From Propioniciclava sinopodophylli (lineage in GTDB: Bacteria; Actinomycetota; Actinomycetes; Propionibacteriales; Propionibacteriaceae), in contig NZ_SDMQ01000014.1 in NCBI RefSeq assembly GCF_004324755.1, positions 20,559-84,558 of the forward strand: 64,000 nt of DNA, in the 5' to 3' direction. This document shows positions 55,442-64,000 of the stretch, piece after piece. The translations under genes were made by a program, and so were the position numbers. Position 1 is the stretch's first letter. Each line of letters opens with the position of its first letter. Below the pieces are notes generated by a model, which saw nothing but the letters and a program-made list of their open reading frames with translations, had not been told where the DNA came from and did not search any database.

Positions 55442-56593
55442 GTGCCCGAACCAGACCCGCGCGCGAAGCGGCCGCTGCGACTCGCCCACCTGACCACGGT
55501 GGACATGTCGCTGGCGCTGTTGTTGGGCACGGAGTTGGCGGTTGACATCGAGGAAGGCCATACCGTCTTCGGCATCAGTGCGCCGGGGACGTACGTCGAG
55601 CGCGTCGAGGCGCTGGGCGTGACGCACGTGCCCGTCACGTCCTTCACCCGCTCGTGGTCGCTGGCCAGCGACGTGAAGGCGTTCGTCGAGCTGTTCCGGA
55701 CGATCAAGCGCCTCAAGCTCGACGTCTTGCACACCCACACACCGAAGGCCGGGGTGATGGGTCGGATCGCCGGACGGCTGGCGGGCGTCCCGGTTGTGGT
55801 CAACACCTGTCACGGGTTGTGGGCCCGGCCCGAGGACCGACTCCTCAAGCGAGCGTTCGTCTACGGGTTGGAAGCGTTGGCGATCCGGTTCTCCGACTAC
55901 GAATTGTTCCAGAACGCCGAGGACGCCCACACGCTGCGCCGCTTCCTCACGAAGGGTCGCTGGGAGGTCGTCGGGAACGGCATCGACCTGGAGCGATTCC
56001 AGTTCGATCCGGAGGGAAGGCGTCGCGTGCGCGCCGAGTTGGGCATCTCCGACGACGAACTGCTGGTGGGCACCATCGGGCGCCGGGTGCGAGAGAAGGG
56101 CCTCGCGGAGTTCGCCGAGGCGGCGCACCTGCTACGTGAACAGGCCACCTTCATCTGGGTGGGACCCCAGGACGAGACGGACGCCACGACGGTGGTTCCC
56201 CATCACGAGGCGATCCGGTTCGTGGGTGAGCGCACGGACATGCCTGCCACCTACTCGGCACTGGACATCTTCGTGCTTGCCTCCTACCGCGAGGGATTCT
56301 CGCGGGCGTCCATGGAGGCCGCTTCCTGCGGATTGCCTCTGGTGTTGAGCGACATCCGTGGCTGCCGCGAGATCGGCACCCACGACAAGCACCTTCTTCT
56401 CGTGCCGGCCAAGAATGAGCGTGCCCTGACCACGGCCGTCCAGCGGCTGCTGGGAGATGCCCCACTGCGCACCAGGCTCGGCCGCGCCGCCGGCCTCCGT
56501 GCCGCTGACGCGTTCGATCAACGGGCGGTCGCCCGCAGATCGCTGGCGGCCTACGCCTGCGCCGCCGCCTCGCTCGATCGGAGGCGACGATGA
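55442..56593 (+). CDS. Family 4 glycosyltransferase
   Basis: A 383-residue GT-B enzyme. LLLGTELAVDIEEGHTVFGI and THTPKAGVMGRIAGRLAGVP are the acceptor-domain motifs. VVGNGIDLERF is in the centre, and LASYREGFSRASMEAASCGL (Glu-x7-Glu) is the donor site. The GTG start is preceded by a G-rich tract (GATGGGGGG). It starts a tight rightward operon with the ABC exporter and three further glycosyltransferase genes. Confidence 0.92.
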   Translation: MPEPDPRAKRPLRLAHLTTVDMSLALLLGTELAVDIEEGHTVFGISAPGTYVERVEALGVTHVPVTSFTRSWSLASDVKAFVELFRTIKRLKLDVLHTHTPKAGVMGRIAGRLAGVPVVVNTCHGLWARPEDRLLKRAFVYGLEALAIRFSDYELFQNAEDAHTLRRFLTKGRWEVVGNGIDLERFQFDPEGRRRVRAELGISDDELLVGTIGRRVREKGLAEFAEAAHLLREQATFIWVGPQDETDATTVVPHHEAIRFVGERTDMPATYSALDIFVLASYREGFSRASMEAASCGLPLVLSDIRGCREIGTHDKHLLLVPAKNERALTTAVQRLLGDAPLRTRLGRAAGLRAADAFDQRAVARRSLAAYACAAASLDRRRR

Positions 56594-58404
56594 CCGCCGG
56601 TAGGCCGCATGGTCCAGTTCCACCCCGGCGGCCGTCTGGCCCGGTGCTCCGGCTCATCGGCCTCTCCCCAGCCGGAGCGGCTGTGGTGATTCCTTACCGA
56701 GGCACGCTGGCGACGCTGGCGTCCGTGTCCCTGGTCGGCGCGCTGATGGAGGCGGGTTTCCTGGTGCTCGTGACGGGCACCATCCTCGCCCTGGCCGGCG
56801 GACAGGACGCCCTTACACCCGTCCTCGGGTTCTCCCTGCCCGTGGGTGTCGCCCTTGCCATCGGATTCGTCGCCCTGTTCCTCCGCCTGGCCGTGGCCAC
56901 CGTCGGCGTCTGGCTCTCAGCAGAGCTGGCGGCGCGCGTGACAGGCGATCAGCGTGACCGGTTGGCGCGGTCCTTCTTGAACGCATCGTGGTCGGTGCAG
57001 CAAGCCGAGCCGAGCGGTCGCCTGCAGGAACTCATGTCATCCTTCGTCTGGAAGGCCACCCAGACCGCTCAGTTGGTGGGCCAGATGATCACCGCCGGCC
57101 TGAGCCTGGTCGCCTTCTTGGGGACGGGACTCGTCATCGATCCCCTCCTCACGGCCGGGGTCTTGGTCGTCCTGGCCGTCCTCGGGTCGGTGCTGACGCC
57201 TCTCCGGCGGCTCGTCCGACGCATCTCGCAGAGAGCCGCCACCAGCGGGGTGCAGTACGCAACCTCGGTCTCGGAACTCGGCGCCTTGGGTCAGGAGATG
57301 CACGTCTTCGGCGCTCGGGACAGCTTTCTCCACCAACTGGAGGAGCGCTCCAGCAGAACCATCGACGACGGCCGCAAGGTCCAAGTCACGCAGGGGCTCC
57401 TGACCCCGGTCTACACCTTTCTTGCCTATGCAGCCGTCCTCGCGGGCATGGCGGCCCTGTGGGCCTTGGGCGTTCAAGATCTCGCGTCGGTGGGCGCCGT
57501 GATGCTGCTGATGCTGCGGTCACTCGCCTATGCCCAGCAGCTCCTCACGGTGTCCGGCCAGCTGGCGGCCAACGAGCCGTTCCTTGAGAACTTGGACAGG
57601 ATGGTTCGCGACTACCGATCGGCCGCGGCGAGCGATGGTTCCCGGGTTCCCGCGCATGTGACCCCTCTGACGTTCACCCGCGTGACCTTCGGATACGGTG
57701 ATGATCGGGTGGCCTTGACGGAGTTGACCGGGGAGATCGGACGCGGAGAACTCATCGGGGTCGTGGGTCCCTCGGGCGCTGGCAAGTCGACACTCGCGCA
57801 ACTCGCCCTTGGTCTTCGGGATCCGCTTGCCGGCAGGATCACCGTTGCCGGTGAGGACCTTCGCTCGGTCAACCGGGATTGGTGGACCGACCGCGTGGCC
57901 TTCGTGGCGCAGGAGCCACGTTTGTTCACGGGCACTGTAGCCGAGAACATTCGGTTCTTCCGTTCCGGCATTTCGGACGAGGACCTTCGGGTGGCCGCCC
58001 GTCAGGCGAACGTGCTCGCCGACATCGAAGCTCTCCCTCGGGGCTTCGACACGCACCTGGGGGAACGCGGCGGTCAGTTGTCGGGCGGGCAACGTCAAAG
58101 GCTGTCCATCGCGCGTGCGCTCGTCGGCCGGCCCGAGCTGCTGATCATGGATGAGCCCACCTCGGCCCTGGACGGACGCAGTGAGTCCCTGATCCGCGAC
58201 ACGATGGCCGAGCTCCACGGGTCCGTGACGATGCTGGTGATCGCCCACCGGCTGACGACGCTGGATCTCTGCGACCGCATCATGGTGGTGGAGGGTGGAC
58301 GCCTCACGGCTTTTGACACCCCTGACCAGTTGGTCCGCTCCAATCGCTACTATCGCAAGGCGCTGGAAAGCGCGGGTATGACGACCGCGATCGGGGAGGA
58401 GTGA
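56590..58404 (+). CDS. ABC exporter, fused membrane and ATPase domains
   Basis: A 604-residue half-transporter of the MsbA/PglK-like type. Six membrane helices run from about 40 to 320. The ATPase has GVVGPSGAGKSTLAQLAL, QEPRLFTGTVAENIRF, LSGGQRQRLSIARAL and [15 protein letters not shown] overlaps the preceding stop as ATGA. In a glycosyltransferase operon it most likely flips a lipid-linked oligosaccharide; this is inference. Confidence 0.92.
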   Translation: MTAGRPHGPVPPRRPSGPVLRLIGLSPAGAAVVIPYRGTLATLASVSLVGALMEAGFLVLVTGTILALAGGQDALTPVLGFSLPVGVALAIGFVALFLRLAVATVGVWLSAELAARVTGDQRDRLARSFLNASWSVQQAEPSGRLQELMSSFVWKATQTAQLVGQMITAGLSLVAFLGTGLVIDPLLTAGVLVVLAVLGSVLTPLRRLVRRISQRAATSGVQYATSVSELGALGQEMHVFGARDSFLHQLEERSSRTIDDGRKVQVTQGLLTPVYTFLAYAAVLAGMAALWALGVQDLASVGAVMLLMLRSLAYAQQLLTVSGQLAANEPFLENLDRMVRDYRSAAASDGSRVPAHVTPLTFTRVTFGYGDDRVALTELTGEIGRGELIGVVGPSGAGKSTLAQLALGLRDPLAGRITVAGEDLRSVNRDWWTDRVAFVAQEPRLFTGTVAENIRFFRSGISDEDLRVAARQANVLADIEALPRGFDTHLGERGGQLSGGQRQRLSIARALVGRPELLIMDEPTSALDGRSESLIRDTMAELHGSVTMLVIAHRLTTLDLCDRIMVVEGGRLTAFDTPDQLVRSNRYYRKALESAGMTTAIGEE

Positions 58405-58410
58405 CGACCG

Positions 58411-60429
58411 TTGGACGCTCTCCCCTCCTATTCGGCCATCATCGTCACCTTCCGCAGGGACGAGTCCTTGGCGCAGGTGCTGGACGCCTTGCGCAGTCAG
58501 ACGCATCCCCCCCGACTGACCGTGGTTGCGGACAATGACCCGGACGAGTCAGCGCGAAACCTGATCGAGCGAGAGCAGGCCACGTGGCCCGGAAGGTTGC
58601 TGTACTCCCCCGTCGGAGAGAATCTGGGACCTGCCGGCGGATGGGCGCACGCCACGTCCGTCGCTCGTTCGCGAAGGGAGGATCGGGGCGAGTGGGTGCT
58701 GGTCCTGGACGATGACGACCCACTGGAATCCCCCCACCTGATGGAGCGGCTCACAGAGACGGCGAAGCGGCTCGAAGCCTCCGTGGGCGCTCTCGGGCTG
58801 CGGGGCGCCCGGTGGGATGCCCGGCGAGCCAGACTCGTCCGGGAGCAGCCGCCCGAGGGCACCACAGCGCCGGTCCACTACCTCGCCAGCGGGGGCGCTC
58901 CCCTCTATTCCTGGGCCGCCATCGACGAGGTGGGCTTCTTCAAGCCTGACCTCTTCTTCGGCTTCGAGGATCTGGACCAAGGATTCCGGCTCCGTGCGGC
59001 GGGCTGGACGGTCAGGGTCTGCCCGCTTCCCTCACTTCAACAGGTGGCCGACACCGCAGGGACACGAAGCGCCTGGCGCGAGTACTACAAGACCCGAGCG
59101 CTTATCTGGATCCTCTGGAATCGCCGCGGCGTGTACGCCACGCTCCTCACGTTGTTACGCTCAGTGGTGCTGGGCGGCACGAGGCACGCCGTGGCCGACC
59201 GGCGGCCAGACCTCGCGCGGGCGAGGTTGATGGGCGCTTGGGACGGGCTACGCGGACGGCTGGGCGTCCGTCGCTACTCCCCCCAGACTAACCCCCCCAA
59301 AGGCGTCCCAGCAGGCAATCCGGACACAGCCAAGATGCGCCTCCTCTTCGTCTCAGGCGTGGACGCTGGCGGCGCACGCCGCAGTACGTTGGAATTGGCC
59401 CGCAGACTGCAGCGAGCGGGGCACGAGGTCGCGGTCGTCCTCGGCAGTGGGGCACCCCCCAAGGACTCACTGTACGGACTGGCCCTCCGGGGCGCGATCA
59501 AGCTGCGCGAACGAACGGGTTGGGGAGGAGTGCGTACCTTCCTCCGTCCTGCCGGCTGGCTGGGCACAGCGGCGTCCACCGAGGGAAGTGTCACCCTGTG
59601 GCGGCACCCCACCCCGGAGAACATCGTGCGACGCGCTTTGAGATCCTTCGCAGCCGACGTTGTCGTGGCCAACAGCCTGCCCAGGGAGCAAATGCGCTGG
59701 CTGGTCGACGATGTCCACGACGCAGGCATTCCGGTGGTCCTATACATGCGTGAGGACCATTCCGCCAGCCACCTGACCGTCTCGCAACTTCCTTTCGATG
59801 CTGTCCTGGCCAACTCCCGGCACCTCACCCGTCAGGCAAGGGAGGCGGGCTACGCGGCTTCGTTCGTCCCCTCGATCGTCGACGTGGACACAGCGCAGGT
59901 TGACTCCACGAGGCGCTCAGCCGTTCTCGTCAACCCGGTGTCGGAGAACCGGCCGGAAATCTTGCGGGAGCTTGCGTCACGCCGCCCCGACATCACCTGC
60001 GTCTACCAGGAGTCGTGGCCTCTCGCCCCAGCGGATCTCGCCGCCATCGACGAGTGGTGCCGGAACCTGCCCAACCTGACCCTCCGACGGCGGTCCAAGC
60101 GACCAGCCGACATTTATGTCGACGCCCGTCTCATCGTGGCGCCCTACCCCGGCGGGCGGCCTCGGACGGTCTTAGAGGCCCAGTCCAACGGCATCCCGGT
60201 GGTCGGCTTCGACCAGCCGGCTCTGGCCGAGGCGATCGGTCCGGGAGGTGTCCTCGTCCCGGAGGGGGCCACGGACATAGAGTGGTCGAACGTCATCGAA
60301 ACGATCTGGGATGACCCCGCCAGCTACGGAGCGCTGTGTGCGCAGGCGCGGGCGCACGCATCTCGCCCCGAAGTCGACCCAACGTCGATCACGGACCGGT
60401 TCCTGCGCTGCGTGGAAGGAGTCAGGTGA
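58411..60429 (+). CDS. Fused GT2-GT4 glycosyltransferase
   Basis: One 672-residue frame containing two glycosyltransferases. Residues 1-295 form a GT2 enzyme: YSAIIVTFRRDESLAQVLDA, LVLDDDDPLESP (Asp-x-Asp) and FFGFEDLDQGFRLRAAG. A 15-residue linker (SPQTNPPKGVPAGNPDTA) leads to a GT4-like enzyme from about 308: RLLFVSGVDAGGARRSTLEL, YPGGRPRTVLEAQSNGIPV and GGVLVPEGA. No stop separates them. The TTG start at 58411 has a poor ribosome site (GGAGG 11 bases upstream). An internal ATG at 59335 could also start the second half alone. Confidence 0.82.
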   Translation: MDALPSYSAIIVTFRRDESLAQVLDALRSQTHPPRLTVVADNDPDESARNLIEREQATWPGRLLYSPVGENLGPAGGWAHATSVARSRREDRGEWVLVLDDDDPLESPHLMERLTETAKRLEASVGALGLRGARWDARRARLVREQPPEGTTAPVHYLASGGAPLYSWAAIDEVGFFKPDLFFGFEDLDQGFRLRAAGWTVRVCPLPSLQQVADTAGTRSAWREYYKTRALIWILWNRRGVYATLLTLLRSVVLGGTRHAVADRRPDLARARLMGAWDGLRGRLGVRRYSPQTNPPKGVPAGNPDTAKMRLLFVSGVDAGGARRSTLELARRLQRAGHEVAVVLGSGAPPKDSLYGLALRGAIKLRERTGWGGVRTFLRPAGWLGTAASTEGSVTLWRHPTPENIVRRALRSFAADVVVANSLPREQMRWLVDDVHDAGIPVVLYMREDHSASHLTVSQLPFDAVLANSRHLTRQAREAGYAASFVPSIVDVDTAQVDSTRRSAVLVNPVSENRPEILRELASRRPDITCVYQESWPLAPADLAAIDEWCRNLPNLTLRRRSKRPADIYVDARLIVAPYPGGRPRTVLEAQSNGIPVVGFDQPALAEAIGPGGVLVPEGATDIEWSNVIETIWDDPASYGALCAQARAHASRPEVDPTSITDRFLRCVEGVR

Positions 60430-61286
60430 TGACCACCGGGGTCTCCATCGTGATTCCGATGTACAACGGCGCCGAGCACGTCGAGCAGCAGTTGGAAGGG
60501 TTGGCCGTCGCCGTCCGCGACGTGGAGGACGTCGAGATCCTCGTCATCGACAACCGGTCCACCGACAGCGGCCCCGAGGTCGTGCGAGCGTGGGCGTCGC
60601 GCACGGGCGTGGACGTTCGCGTTGTCGCCGCCACGGAGAAGGCCGGCGAGCCCTACGCGCGCAACGTCGGCTGGCGTTCCGCCCGGCATGAGCGGATCTT
60701 GTACTGCGACGCGGACGACGTGGTGAGCCCGACGTGGGCGTCTGCGCTCTCGGCTCAGCTCGAGCAACACCGCTATGCCACCGGACCGCTGGATACACAC
60801 TTTCTGAATGACCCAGCCATTGTAGACCTGCGAGGCCAGGGCCTGTTCGAGAAGCTCCCGCGGCTTCCCCAAGGCATTCCGTTCGCCCACGGGTGCAACA
60901 TGGGATTCCAGCGATCCCTGCTGGAAGAAGTCGGCGGTTTCGACGAGAGCTATCTGATTGCTTGTGACATCGAAATTGGGATCCGGGCGCACCAGCACGG
61001 GGTTGAACTCGCTTGGACTCCAGATGCCCTGGTCAACTACCGTCTTCGACCCGAACCCACAGCCATTTATCGACAGGCTCGCGCGTATGGGCGGTCCCGC
61101 CGACGCATCGATCGGGCTCTCGGCGGGAGGGGCGGGGTGGACATTCTCCACCAGGCACGGCGGACGGTGTGGCTCCTTCGTCACTTGCCCTCGCTGCGAT
61201 CCTTTGGGGGCCGCGCTAAGTGCGCTTGGGTCGCCGGACAAGTGGCGGGCGAGTTGGGAGGCAGGATGCCATGGAACGAGCGATGA
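60429..61286 (+). CDS. Family 2 glycosyltransferase
   Basis: A 285-residue GT-A enzyme: VSIVIPMYNGAEHVEQQLEG, LVIDNRSTDSG, YARNVGWRSARHERILYCDA and ADD (Asp-x-Asp metal site). FAHGCNMGFQRSLLEEVGGF and CDIEIGIRAHQHG give the acceptor/base region. ATG overlaps the preceding stop (TGATG) and its end overlaps the next gene (ATGA), so translation is coupled. Confidence 0.92.
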   Translation: MTTGVSIVIPMYNGAEHVEQQLEGLAVAVRDVEDVEILVIDNRSTDSGPEVVRAWASRTGVDVRVVAATEKAGEPYARNVGWRSARHERILYCDADDVVSPTWASALSAQLEQHRYATGPLDTHFLNDPAIVDLRGQGLFEKLPRLPQGIPFAHGCNMGFQRSLLEEVGGFDESYLIACDIEIGIRAHQHGVELAWTPDALVNYRLRPEPTAIYRQARAYGRSRRRIDRALGGRGGVDILHQARRTVWLLRHLPSLRSFGGRAKCAWVAGQVAGELGGRMPWNER

Positions 61287-62872
61287 ACACAGTGCGTCCG
61301 ACGGCCGACGATGTCCCTCTGGACTTCGCCGTCATCATTCCGTGCCACAACGTCGAGGCCACCCTCGGCGATCAATTGGACGCCCTCACGGCCCAGACCT
61401 GGTCGCGCCCCTGGGGCATCGTCGTGGTCAACAACAATTCCACCGACGGAACGCGCAACGTAGCAGCGCGGTACGCTGAGCGCGGCGTCCGCGTGGTCGA
61501 TGCCCTCGAGGGAAAGGGGGTGGCGTACGCCCGCAATGCCGGCGTACGTACCGTCGATGCCGCCACGGTGGCCTTCTGCGATGGTGACGATGTCGTGCGC
61601 CCCGGCTGGGTGTCAGCCATGGCGGACGGGTTGATCGACTCCGACATCGTGTCGGGCCGTCTCGACACCACCCGAATCAATCCACCCTGGCTGGCGCACT
61701 CCCGACCGTTGGCGGAGCCGGGACGACTACCCACCTTCGGACGCGTGAGATTCGCCTCCGGGTGCACGTGCGGAATGACCCGCCAGGTGTTCGAACACCT
61801 CCATGGCTTCACGGAGGACTTCGTCGGCCTCGAGGACATTGAATTCTCGCTCCGTGCAATTCACGCGGGCTATCAGATTTTCTTCGTGGAAGGTGCCGCC
61901 ATCGACTATCGCCTTCGGGACGACCTGAAGTCGGTCTGGCGCCAGGGCTACTTCTACGGCCGGGGTCGTCCGGCCTTGATGCGGCAGGCCCGCTCCTACG
62001 GTTTGCCGGGCCCCACGGGTGTTGCCGCCCTCAAGTCCGGGCTGTGGCTGCTCGTCCACCTGCCCGACCTGCTCACCAGGAAGGGCCGCTTCGGTTGGGT
62101 GTGGGTGCTCGCCAATCGCCTCGGTTACGCAGCGGGTGTGTGCGAGTCGCTCACGAACCGTCGGGGCAAGCAGATCGCCATCACCTACGACGATGGGCCC
62201 GGCCCCGACACCGCGGAGCTGGTCGACTTCCTGGTCGCGGAGAACGTGCCCGCCACCTTCTTCGTGCTCGGCGAGGCCTGCGAGGCACGACCGGACGTCG
62301 TGCGTCACATGGCCGCCGCCCCAGGGATCATGCTGGCGACCCACAGCCACACCCACCCAGACCTCCACAACCTGGACGAGGACGGCATCCGACTCGAGCT
62401 GACTACCTCCAAGACTGTGGTGGAACAGCTGCTCGGAAGGGTCGTGACCCAATTCCGGCCGCCGTTGGGCCACCGGGACGCGAGGGTGGACCGTGTTGCC
62501 CTGAAACTCGGGCAGTCCGTGATTCTCTGGACGCTCAACTCCCTCGATCGGCGAGATGGTCAGAGTGCAGCCGAGGTGGTGACGCGCAGGGCGAGACACG
62601 GGGACGTCGTTCTGCTCCACGACACGGAGCCCCTCGCCGTTCCGACGACGAAACGACTGGTGAGCGGGCTACGGCAGAAGGGGTTCGAGATCGTCCCCAT
62701 CGACCGGATCATCGGCCCACTGACACCGGGTGCCACCTACCACGGTGCAGTGTCTCCCATCACCCTGCGCGTGCGCTGGCTCCGCGGTCTGCTGTGGACC
62801 ATCCGTCACCGCCTCCCATCTCTGCGCGTGCGCCAATTCCGTAGCCACAAGCGAATGGAAGAATCCGCGTGA
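61283..62872 (+). CDS. Fused GT2 glycosyltransferase and NodB-type polysaccharide deacetylase
   Basis: A 529-residue bifunctional protein. Residues 1-290 are a GT2 domain (AVIIPCHNVEATLGDQLDAL, VVNNNSTDGTRN, FCDGDDVVRPG, GLEDIEFSLRA). From about 305 to 495 a CE4 domain follows: IAITYDDGPGPDTAELVDFL (Asp-Asp), ATHSHTHPDL (His-x3-His), FRPPLGHRDARVD and VVLLHDTEPL. Both catalytic sets look complete. ATG 61283 overlaps the preceding stop; ATG 61271 is an in-frame alternative. The fusion suggests that a newly added N-acetylsugar is deacetylated by the same polypeptide. Confidence 0.9.
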   Translation: MNTVRPTADDVPLDFAVIIPCHNVEATLGDQLDALTAQTWSRPWGIVVVNNNSTDGTRNVAARYAERGVRVVDALEGKGVAYARNAGVRTVDAATVAFCDGDDVVRPGWVSAMADGLIDSDIVSGRLDTTRINPPWLAHSRPLAEPGRLPTFGRVRFASGCTCGMTRQVFEHLHGFTEDFVGLEDIEFSLRAIHAGYQIFFVEGAAIDYRLRDDLKSVWRQGYFYGRGRPALMRQARSYGLPGPTGVAALKSGLWLLVHLPDLLTRKGRFGWVWVLANRLGYAAGVCESLTNRRGKQIAITYDDGPGPDTAELVDFLVAENVPATFFVLGEACEARPDVVRHMAAAPGIMLATHSHTHPDLHNLDEDGIRLELTTSKTVVEQLLGRVVTQFRPPLGHRDARVDRVALKLGQSVILWTLNSLDRRDGQSAAEVVTRRARHGDVVLLHDTEPLAVPTTKRLVSGLRQKGFEIVPIDRIIGPLTPGATYHGAVSPITLRVRWLRGLLWTIRHRLPSLRVRQFRSHKRMEESA

Positions 62873-63675
62873 TGTTCAACCGCTTACGAACGACTGTTGC
62901 ACGGACTGCGTTCAGTGCTCGGTTGTCGTTCAGCCGAACGCCGCGTCTGTCCTGGCTTCTCGGGTTCCCACGACGCATCACTCCGCTAACGCTCGTCACC
63001 ATCGCCTTTGAAAACGCCTTGGCCATCCAGGTGCAAGCGGATTCCTTGCATCGAAATCTTCGGGACGATTTCCGCTACATCGTGGTGGACAACTCGAGAA
63101 CTTGGGCGGGGCGTCGAAGTATCGCTGAGATTTGTCGGCTAAACGGCATCGAGTACCGACTGCTGCGCCGGAACCCCTATACAGGTCGAGATCCGAGTTT
63201 CTCCCACGCTGAAGCCCTGAACCACTCCATCCGCCACCTCCCTCGCCTCGCCCAGTCCACCGTTGTCGGCCTGCTCGACCACGACGCCTTTCTCATGGAG
63301 TCCTTCTCGCTGTTTGCCTCCTTGGGAGTGGCGGCGGCATATGGACGGGGACAGAAGTGGGAGGGAGGCCCCTACTTGTGGCCCGGACTCGCCTTCTATC
63401 GAACGGACGCCTTTGACCTGCGCAACCTTGACTTTCGCCCCGTCCGAGGCCGTGGCGACACTGGAGCGCGCACGTGCAAGGCCTTCACCAATTGGGACGA
63501 GGAAGTTGTACTGACGACAGAGTCTACGGAAGAACTTGTCGCGGGCGGGTCCACGTACATGGTCGAACGACACGGCCCCTGGATTCATGCGCGAAGCGCG
63601 TCCGGATGGAGGAATACCGCGCACGATCCGAATGGTGCCTTATTGGCCGTGCGGCGAATACTCCTCGAGTTGTGA
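62872..63675 (+). CDS. Glycosyltransferase-like protein
   Basis: A 267-residue protein, last of the operon, starting at an ATG that overlaps the preceding stop. It shows a short GT2-like core: LTLVTIAFENALAIQVQADS, YIVVDNSRTWAGRRS, SHAEALNHSIRH and a DxD-like LLDHDAFLM. The C-terminal part (EEVVLTTESTEEL, HGPWIHARSASGWRN) is unlike classical GT2 enzymes. Its codon use is less GC-extreme than that of the core genes. The sugar and acceptor are unknown. Confidence 0.7.
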   Translation: MFNRLRTTVARTAFSARLSFSRTPRLSWLLGFPRRITPLTLVTIAFENALAIQVQADSLHRNLRDDFRYIVVDNSRTWAGRRSIAEICRLNGIEYRLLRRNPYTGRDPSFSHAEALNHSIRHLPRLAQSTVVGLLDHDAFLMESFSLFASLGVAAAYGRGQKWEGGPYLWPGLAFYRTDAFDLRNLDFRPVRGRGDTGARTCKAFTNWDEEVVLTTESTEELVAGGSTYMVERHGPWIHARSASGWRNTAHDPNGALLAVRRILLEL

Positions 63676-63718
63676 ATTGGGCGGCTTGCACGGACGCACG
63701 TGCGACACTTGGGCTCTC

Positions 63719-63886
63719 CTACGTCCGTCGAAGAAGTGCCTTCCGCACCCTCTTCGCGACGGGGAGGATCCGACGGATCGACGCCCCCCAACGAACGTCG
63801 ATTGTTCCGTAGGTCCAACGCCATTCCTTCACTTCACGGTCAAGCCTTTGGCAAGCTTCATACACATAGTCGAACCTGACTTGCAC
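63719..63886 (-). pseudogene. Truncated C-terminal fragment beside an insertion sequence
   Basis: A 55-codon frame on the minus strand (VQVRFDYVYEACQRLDREVK, WRWTYGTIDVRWGASIRRIL, ending RVRKALLRRT) has the composition of a real protein end, with basic terminal helix. It is cut off at about 63886, just where IS-like sequence begins. It resembles nothing I can name. The rest of 63676-64000 holds no other gene that I can support. Confidence 0.35.
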
Positions 63887-64000
63887 ACCTCGTGACTGAA
63901 TTCACGGGGTCGGTGATCATCGGTGCTTGTCAGCGGGTTTTGGTTGGCTCGGTGGGGGCACTAAGGAAAGGGTAGGATCGGCTGGGTGAGCCCGTTCCTG
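63887..64000 (+). mobile_element. Probable left end of an IS1634-type insertion sequence (runs off window)
   Basis: A GTG at 63986 begins VSPFL, the same start as actinobacterial IS1634-family transposases. TAGGAT at 63973-63978 (-13 to -8) could drive a leaderless transcript. The preceding 90 bases are non-coding and differ in composition, as expected of an IS end with terminal repeat. Only five codons are visible, so the family call is tentative. Confidence 0.4.

Overview
The window is very GC-rich, uses GTG and TTG starts freely, and is almost entirely coding. It carries the core gene order ftsK - rimO - pgsA - cinA - clgR-like - DUF3046 - recA - recX - miaB - miaA - dapF - hflX - dinG-like - lexA - nrdR - nrdJ. 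That order, with class II ribonucleotide reductase and DUF3046, points to a high-GC actinobacterium, most likely of the Propionibacteriales (Propionibacteriaceae-like). The taxonomic call is inference from gene order and protein style, not a database match.

Layout. 1-5.1 kb: end of an acyltransferase, a VTT/DedA-like membrane protein, a polar amino-acid ABC importer (binding protein, permease, ATPase) and an inositol monophosphatase. 5.2-20 kb (mostly minus strand): nrdJ-nrdR, an SOS-box-controlled small membrane protein divergent from lexA, dinG-like helicase, DUF952, hflX, dapF, YeiH-type exporter, miaA, an orphan MT0933-like antitoxin, miaB and a membrane protein. 20-26 kb: one secreted 2017-residue alpha-amylase/pullulanase, inserted between miaB and recX and bracketed by a full gene and a C-terminal remnant of the same membrane-protein family. 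26-36 kb: the recX-to-ftsK block, with an aldo/keto reductase, a DUF3224 protein and an SDR oxidoreductase inserted between rimO and ftsK. 36-45 kb: YhfC-type protease, thiL, ddl, a GT39-type glycosyltransferase, a broken squalene-cyclase-like gene, leuCD with a divergent IclR regulator, and a broken opine-dehydrogenase-like gene. 45-64 kb: a large surface-polysaccharide locus (LMW-PTP, PqqD-like protein, nucleotidyltransferase, epimerase, ligase, GNAT, glycosyltransferases, polysaccharide deacetylase, Wzy-like protein, Wzz/BY-kinase, ABC exporter, two fused glycosyltransferases), ending at what looks like the edge of an IS1634-type element.

The most unusual feature is a family of 22-bp tandem repeats in five separate intergenic arrays (about 9.49, 28.14, 31.28, 32.27 and 32.82 kb). 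Each unit is GGGGCTCTCGGC plus a variable 10-bp half. The period is exactly 22 bp throughout, about two helical turns. Arrays lie immediately upstream of promoters and/or directly against stop codons of neighbouring genes. I know of no named element matching this.

Regulation readable from sequence: three LexA boxes (small membrane protein, lexA, recA), a probable pair of NrdR boxes before nrdR-nrdJ, a palindrome between leuC and its IclR regulator, and many leaderless transcripts in which a TANNNT -10 box sits 7-13 bases before the start codon. The polysaccharide genes form a plausible assembly line: precursor sugar epimerisation, cytoplasmic glycosyltransferases, export by the ABC protein or polymerisation by Wzy-like proteins under Wzz/BY-kinase control, phosphatase-mediated regulation and deacetylation.
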